A DNA stretch of 64,000 nt from Mycteria americana (taxonomy: Eukaryota; Chordata; Aves; Ciconiiformes; Ciconiidae): assembly GCF_035582795.1 (NCBI RefSeq), contig NC_134366.1:110634756-110698755 (forward strand), read 5' to 3'. The translations under genes and the position numbers were made by a program. Positions within the stretch are counted from its first letter, which is position 1. Every line of letters starts with the position of its first letter. Positions 58,606 to 64,000 of this stretch are shown here, piece by piece. The notes below the pieces were generated by a model. It was not told where the DNA came from. It made no database searches and saw only the letters and a program-made list of their open reading frames with translations.

Positions 58606-60895
58606 TTAATGATTGAAATACAACTTCTTCCCTGCATCAACTCCAATGTTATGATATATTTTGCATCCAGATATTTAAAAGGAGCTCCTGATTCTTATAA
58701 ATGTTGAGTTTACATTCTTACAAATGTTGGGGTTTTCTTTCTTTTTGAGCATATTTAAAATTTCAATTTAAATGGATCTTTGCTTTTCACTGCAAAGACT
58801 GGACAGAGCACTACAAAACTTATTTTATTCAGTAATCTTGTACCTCATGTGGGTTCAACTAGGGGATCCCATAAATTGTTTCCATTTCCTACATCTACAA
58901 CTCAATGACACAAACTTGTTTTCTACATAAATGCAATGTAATTTTTGAGATGGTATTCTTCTTATTTAACATGTATGTAATCTTTACTGTGCATCAGAAA
59001 GTATTGGAGGAGTTTGACCTCTACTTGGGTACCTTACAGAATACTTTGATTCTGAAACTATTCTTGTAGTTTTAAGAATTGCCTGACATCTTTGATTTAT
59101 TTTTCAGTATGTTTTTTGCAGATTGGCAGTAGTTCATACAAAAAGGTAGTTAACCACATAAACAGGCAGTAAACCCAAATACTGAACCAAACAAACACAT
59201 TCATGAAATATCAGAAAGGAGTTTTTCCTGCTGGAGAGAGAGGGATGCTGCTATGGATTAGCACAGCGAGCATGTTAGCATCCATATAGCATCTGCAATA
59301 CAATGCAGAAGTCAGAGCAGTGAAACAGAAAATAAAGCCCATCCTGACAAATGGCTGGTGGCTAATAACACTTCTTCCATAAGATTAACTTAAGAGAGTG
59401 AAGTACAAATGCAAAGGTACACTCAAACGTATATTGACAACTTCTATGCAGTTGAATCACAGTGGGCTATTGCTCTAAGGTTATAAAAATTACCTTGATT
59501 GTACAGTACTGTACAATATCGTTGGTTATTGCTTTTTTGATGCTGTCATACCATGCTCTGTAACACTTGGAACCTAAAGGCAATAATTTATAGCTATCAT
59601 TCTCCTCAGTATTCTTTATTTTAAATAGATGCAAAAAGCATGCATCTCCTAATGCAACCGGAAATTTTACGCCCCCCAACTAATCAAAACCGTAAGGAAA
59701 ATGGCCACTTTAACTGAGTCAAAACGTTCCCCAGACCCACGAGGGGGGACAGACTCCAGTCCCATATGATAGTGGGACAGGCAAGTCATTCCTAAATCCC
59801 ATCGATTTCAGGAAAAGGGGCTGCTTTGCTCCTCATAGCTAGACAGTAAAGCAGATCAGTTAACCTCGCCCAAAAGCATTATCATAAATTATAAAAATAT
59901 TGACTTCCTTAGTGAAGGAATACCACAATTTGCAACCCACACAGTTTTTAAAGATAGTCCAGTTCTGCATAACTTGTCTACGAAACTTTCATTCCATTAC
60001 AATACTACAGTGGAGTTTACATTAAAAATGCTGCTTACAAAAATCAACTATCTGTCCTAATCCCATTGCCCCCAGCCTTCATCCCCTATTTCAAATTCTT
60101 TGCAAACATTACTCCTCTTGAAGCCAACCAACATAAAATGTTTCATCCTGAATATCTCAGAAACAGTTAAATACATGCTGTGTTAATAATAACAATTTGT
60201 TTTTCTGTGCTTTTAAGGCTTGGTAACATACTGGTAAAAACTGCCTGTGCCTACAGTTGCCCTCATTACTGCTGGACTGGGTGGAGCGATGCTGACGGGA
60301 GCTGAAAGGTGGAAGATTTCTCCTAAAAATACGTGGTGGAGACAGCCATATATTAAAGTTTCACTCCACGTAAATGGAATGTCACTCTTTTATAACTACA
60401 GTCCACTATGATAATCCTCTTGGAATGCATTAATTATCATCCACCAGATAAGTGTCAAAAGCTACATTCCTAAAGGATTATCAATTCCCACCCAATTTCT
60501 ACTGCAGCTGAATAAGGAAGAAGAAAAGTTAGTGGAAAAAGAAGCATCATCAAGAAGCTCTTAGTCTTCCCACAGTTATTCTCTACTCAGAATGAAAATA
60601 CGGCCTTTCGAAACAGCTCAGCTATTCATATAGCTTTCATCACAACTGCACAAGTAGGAGAGGCAGTGACATGGTATCTGCGTTGAAATAGGAAAGATTT
60701 TGTCCTGTAGATTCTTTCATTATATAGCGATATTCTTCTTAGAAGTATAGGGAGAAAAAAAGAAAACCTTTCACTGCTAGAAGGCTTCAATAAAGACCTC
60801 AAAAACATAAAATAACAGCCTTTCTTCTTCAAGTTAAGGTACTTTTAACCATTATACCAAATGATCTTCTACTGCATTTTATTTTTATTAATTCC

Positions 60896-60912
60896 TTTTT
60901 TTTTTTTTTTTT
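60896..60912. repeat. T17 homopolymer
   Basis: Seventeen T. On the minus strand no AATAAA precedes it at the right distance, so a retroposed tail is not supported. Confidence 0.85.
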
Positions 60913-61514
60913 GCTATGCCTTCATTTTTCTACTGTTGAAGAGAACTGAACTCAAACAAAACTCTCAAAAAAACTTCCGTGAAAAACTTGTTCAACTACA
61001 CAGGCAGGAAAAGCTATAGAAAAAGTAAAGTGTTCCAAAGATATGGAGTGAGACTAAAAACCAAATGGAAAGAAAATTTGTCTTTTGTGGAAAAAAGTTA
61101 CACAGCCACACCCCTCCAAATATACACAATTATTAAGATTGTATGTGGCTTTTTTATAGGCTTCTGGTTGTAGTTCACTACTTTTTATTTGGGTAACTTT
61201 GTGCAATCTTGCCATTTGTGAAAAATTCAGTCCATCCAACCTCACAATAATAAAACAGTATGTAATCGATTGAGAAATACACGCGCATCCAAATACATGA
61301 ATGGGTAATACTGTTTAAACCAGCATCACAAATTGTCCCGTGGGTCTAACATTATGCCTACAACCTCGTTAATCTTGGAAACCGAGGTGGAGATGGGATA
61401 GGAGAATTCTTCATTCAAAGTGAGGCCAAGTGCACAGGAAAGTTAGTTGTGAGCCTCTTCATGCTGCTTTTGCCTCTGAGTCAGCAACGAAACGATACCC
61501 CTGCATAGCAGTAC

Positions 61515-61645
61515 GCAGTATTAGTACTGTTTTATTTACAATTTCTATATTGTAACTGTTTTTAGGGGTATTGTGCCGGGCCCTGTACAGGAGCTGAGGG
61601 AAGCAACCCATTGAAAGGGCTCATAGTCTAAAGACACAATGAGAG
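61515..61645 (+). repeat. Ancient L2/MIR-type repeat tail (candidate)
   Basis: gtattagtactgttttattt...ggggtattgtgccgggccct...tgtacaggagctgaggg...gggctcatagtctaaag follows the 3' portion of L2-related amniote repeats ('ttgtgctaggcgctgtacaaa ... agagcttacagtctaa'). Decayed but collinear over about 130 bases. Confidence 0.5.
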
Positions 61646-64000
61646 TAAACTAATAGTAGCGAAAGCATAATGTTGAACAACTCACACACATGGTAACAAT
61701 ACCGTGGAATAAAGGCCTTTTATTCCCCAAACTAGGACATTTCAAGCCATTAAGAATATTGATTTTTTACTACATTTGTTGCTATCACTGTGGGGCACCA
61801 TGCAGGTGGAAATGCTGTGCAATTTTTCAGATGAGACACTTTTGGCAGATTCCTGTAGCACATTTTCCAAAAATAAGGATGTCCTGGTAAAATTCCAGTA
61901 TTTTTTAGTTACATTATGCTTATCTGGGTTTCCCCTACAGTTTAAACAGAAAATTACATTAGTCATGTAATGTTGTTGCTCTCTGTTGAAAACCCTACAA
62001 GTTTCACCTCAGCTACGGCTGGTTTTCAGTGGGAAGCAAAGTCTTCTGGATGTGCTAGAAGACTGTAACAGGTTTCAACATCCTTTGAGATAGGAGATGC
62101 TATAGAAAGATTAAGTCATTACAGTAAATTTGGAATTGCTGAGGGAACTGGAATGCTGAATTGCAAGGCACATTCCTTGTTTCTTCCTGGACAGGAGTAG
62201 TCAGTATTTATCAGCAGGCACCCATGGATCTGAAACCAATCAGACCTCTGCCCCACCTTGTACAACAGTAATAGCGGATCTTCCCACTATCACGGAGATA
62301 GGATGAGATTCTGGGTTTTGTTTGTTTAGCAGGGCTTTTAAAATGAAAACTTTGGGACATCTGCGGGTGCCTTGTATTATATTAACACATGCACCTCACT
62401 GTCGCCTGTCTTAACAGTGTGTTGTCACATTTGCAGTTTGGGCAAGACAGAATTGCTCATCTTCCCCTCACAGCCCATCTGGTTTCTCCCAAGCTGCTCA
62501 GGCGACAACACTCTAAAGAAAAAGCGATGTTATCAGGGGCACGTACCAATATATATCACATATTGCAGCATGTTTTGTCATTTACAATGCATCATAAAAA
62601 GTTACATCGCATCTGACCTACAACATGATGTAATGTAAAAAGACATGCTTACATTGAACAACGTTACATTACTCAAAAATCGGAATTTAAAGAAATAAGC
62701 ATGGGGGGTGTCTATTTATTTATTTGGAATGCTATAAATTCTGACAGACATTAAGTCAGCCAAGAAAAAGGGGGAGGTGGAGTAACTAAATATTTAACTG
62801 CATGGCTGCTTAGTCACTTGCTAATGCCATTTTTTACAAACAAAAAGAACTAAATAACACACTATGAGATCTGTTGTACATCTTCAATATTAAACACAAC
62901 AGATGATATAATCACAGAAATAATACCAGTAACTTTGAAGGTGTAAAACCGTAGTCAATTGTCTTCATGTTTTCCTACTAAAACGTGCAACGATTGAGCT
63001 GTGAAAATGCATTTTAAGTCTTTCTGTTGGATTTTTAACAGCAAGAGCACAAAGCAGAGTTCTCTATACATTCCACAGATCTGCTTTTTAAGAATCAACA
63101 TGGTGCACACCATGTGAACTGTCACATTAATAACCCTATGCTGATATTCAAATTTTCTGTCTTAAGCTAAAGAAAGATTGAATACCCTGCTGTTGTGTGG
63201 CCAAGATTGAAGAGGTGTCTCACTGACATTGTTCAAAGTTTATGAAAATATATGAATGCTCAAATGTCATTGGCTTTGCGCCTCCAACAGACTGTGGTTT
63301 TATGAGAAATCAGTCTTTTAATCAAAATGATTGAATACCTTAAGGTCGAATCCAAAGATATCAGTTAATATCTAGAAACGTGCTATTTCTGCAAATTTTG
63401 CCAAGCCGTACATATTGTGGTGCATTTTAAAGTGTTAATTTGTGCATTCCATATTGAAAATTGATCTTGAGTTTTAGCTTTTTGTCAAGCAAAAACATAT
63501 GGTTACAAGCTCTATGCATTTTATGTGACGGCTGTTGAAGCTGTCACGTGCAAACTTGATAACCGATGTGACACATACGCAAATAATTTGCTTGTTTAGT
63601 AACAATTCAAAGATTCATTATTCATGCAAAAACACGTTTTTTAAAAATGATCAGATGGAAGTAGTCTTCATTTTGCACAATCTAGTCTCATTGGTGTGCA
63701 AACACAGATAAAATAAAGCTGGGAACTAAGTGGTATTAAAACAAATCCAAGAATATGGGTATTTTCAGATAATTATTGAACCAGATGGTGTTTTTTGTTA
63801 ATTCTGCCATCAGTCTGAGAACTTGATGTCTTACATCTGCACTTGGTAAAATAAATTTTGCCACTGACATTATTTCAGTTTTCTTAAAATATTTCAATCA
63901 GTTTTACACCAAGATTTGCAAACATCTGCCATTCTACAGGACTGTGAGATGAAATTATTTGAAAAAATTCTGTTAAGAAAACACTTACCCTAAATTTAAC

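Larger units (their letters stand above)
27812..64000 (-). other. ZNF407 last intron, truncated by the window edge
   Basis: This is AT-rich non-coding DNA upstream of the last exon on its strand. Reading frames here are short, scattered over all frames, and lack C2H2 spacing, so I see no other ZNF407 exon. Entries below describe its LTR, CR1 copy, repeat relics and possible regulatory blocks. The label depends on the exon call at 26,460-27,811. An unannotated small exon or nested gene cannot be excluded. Confidence 0.65.
51936..64000. other. Rightmost intron stretch
   Basis: AT-rich unique-looking sequence with homopolymers (C14 at 52,463-52,476, A16 at 55,663-55,678, T17 at 60,896-60,912), two repeat relics (58.55 and 61.52 kb) and one more enhancer-like block at 54.76 kb. 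No exon recognised. Confidence 0.5.

Noticed and set aside
60896..60912. T17 run as the poly(A) tail of a minus-strand retrocopy
   Set aside because: No AATAAA at the expected distance upstream on the minus strand and no flanking duplication seen.
1..64000. CRISPR arrays, operons, tRNA or rRNA genes, mitochondrial insertions
   Set aside because: No regularly spaced repeats, no cloverleaf or rRNA-like segments noticed, and the DNA is clearly vertebrate nuclear; weak or decayed copies could escape reading by eye.

Overview
The window reads as nuclear DNA of a bird. The main clue is a 5'-truncated CR1 non-LTR retrotransposon (about 40.47-42.58 kb) whose 3' end carries the ATTCTATGA-type tail typical of birds and other archosaurs. 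A second clue is an avian-style solitary endogenous-retrovirus LTR at 28,160-29,260. Coding density is very low, with intron-scale spacing, scattered CpG-rich patches and old repeat relics. The species cannot be named from the sequence.

Only one protein-coding segment is convincing. It is a 1.35 kb terminal coding exon on the minus strand (26,460-27,811), opened by a clean splice acceptor and closed by a TGA. It encodes about 449 C-terminal residues of a large protein that I recognise as the zinc-finger factor ZNF407. Its 3' UTR runs leftwards to about 25.25 kb, where AATAAA signals are followed by a U/GU-rich downstream element. Everything from 27,812 to the right edge (more than 36 kb) is then the preceding intron; I found no further zinc-finger exon in it. 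The intron is AT-rich. It carries the solitary LTR and the CR1 copy (both antisense to the gene), a possible retroposed poly(A) end near 55.6 kb, several ancient amniote repeat relics, and at least one homeodomain-site-rich block (51.74-51.93 kb) that looks like a conserved non-coding element.

The left 25 kb lies downstream of the gene and is richer in G+C and CpG. No protein-coding gene is supported there. It holds a CpG-rich patch with a canonical TATA box on the plus strand (about 0.37-0.80 kb), a second CpG island (about 10.56-11.20 kb), a well-formed candidate non-coding exon at 16,949-17,218 (+), and several enhancer-like AT-rich blocks with homeodomain or TALE-type motifs. It also holds a 247-nt polypurine tract and a striking 22-bp-arm palindrome next to a short tandem duplication at 18.18-18.25 kb. 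In human, ZNF407 is followed by PTGR3/ZADH2 and TSHZ1. If synteny holds, this flank is part of a developmental regulatory landscape, but that is inference.

I found no operon-like system, CRISPR array, RNA-gene cluster or new enzymatic system. The items most worth a second look are the homeodomain-site cluster, the palindrome/duplication, the candidate lncRNA exon and promoters, and a small protein-like reading frame at 34.63-34.80 kb (-).
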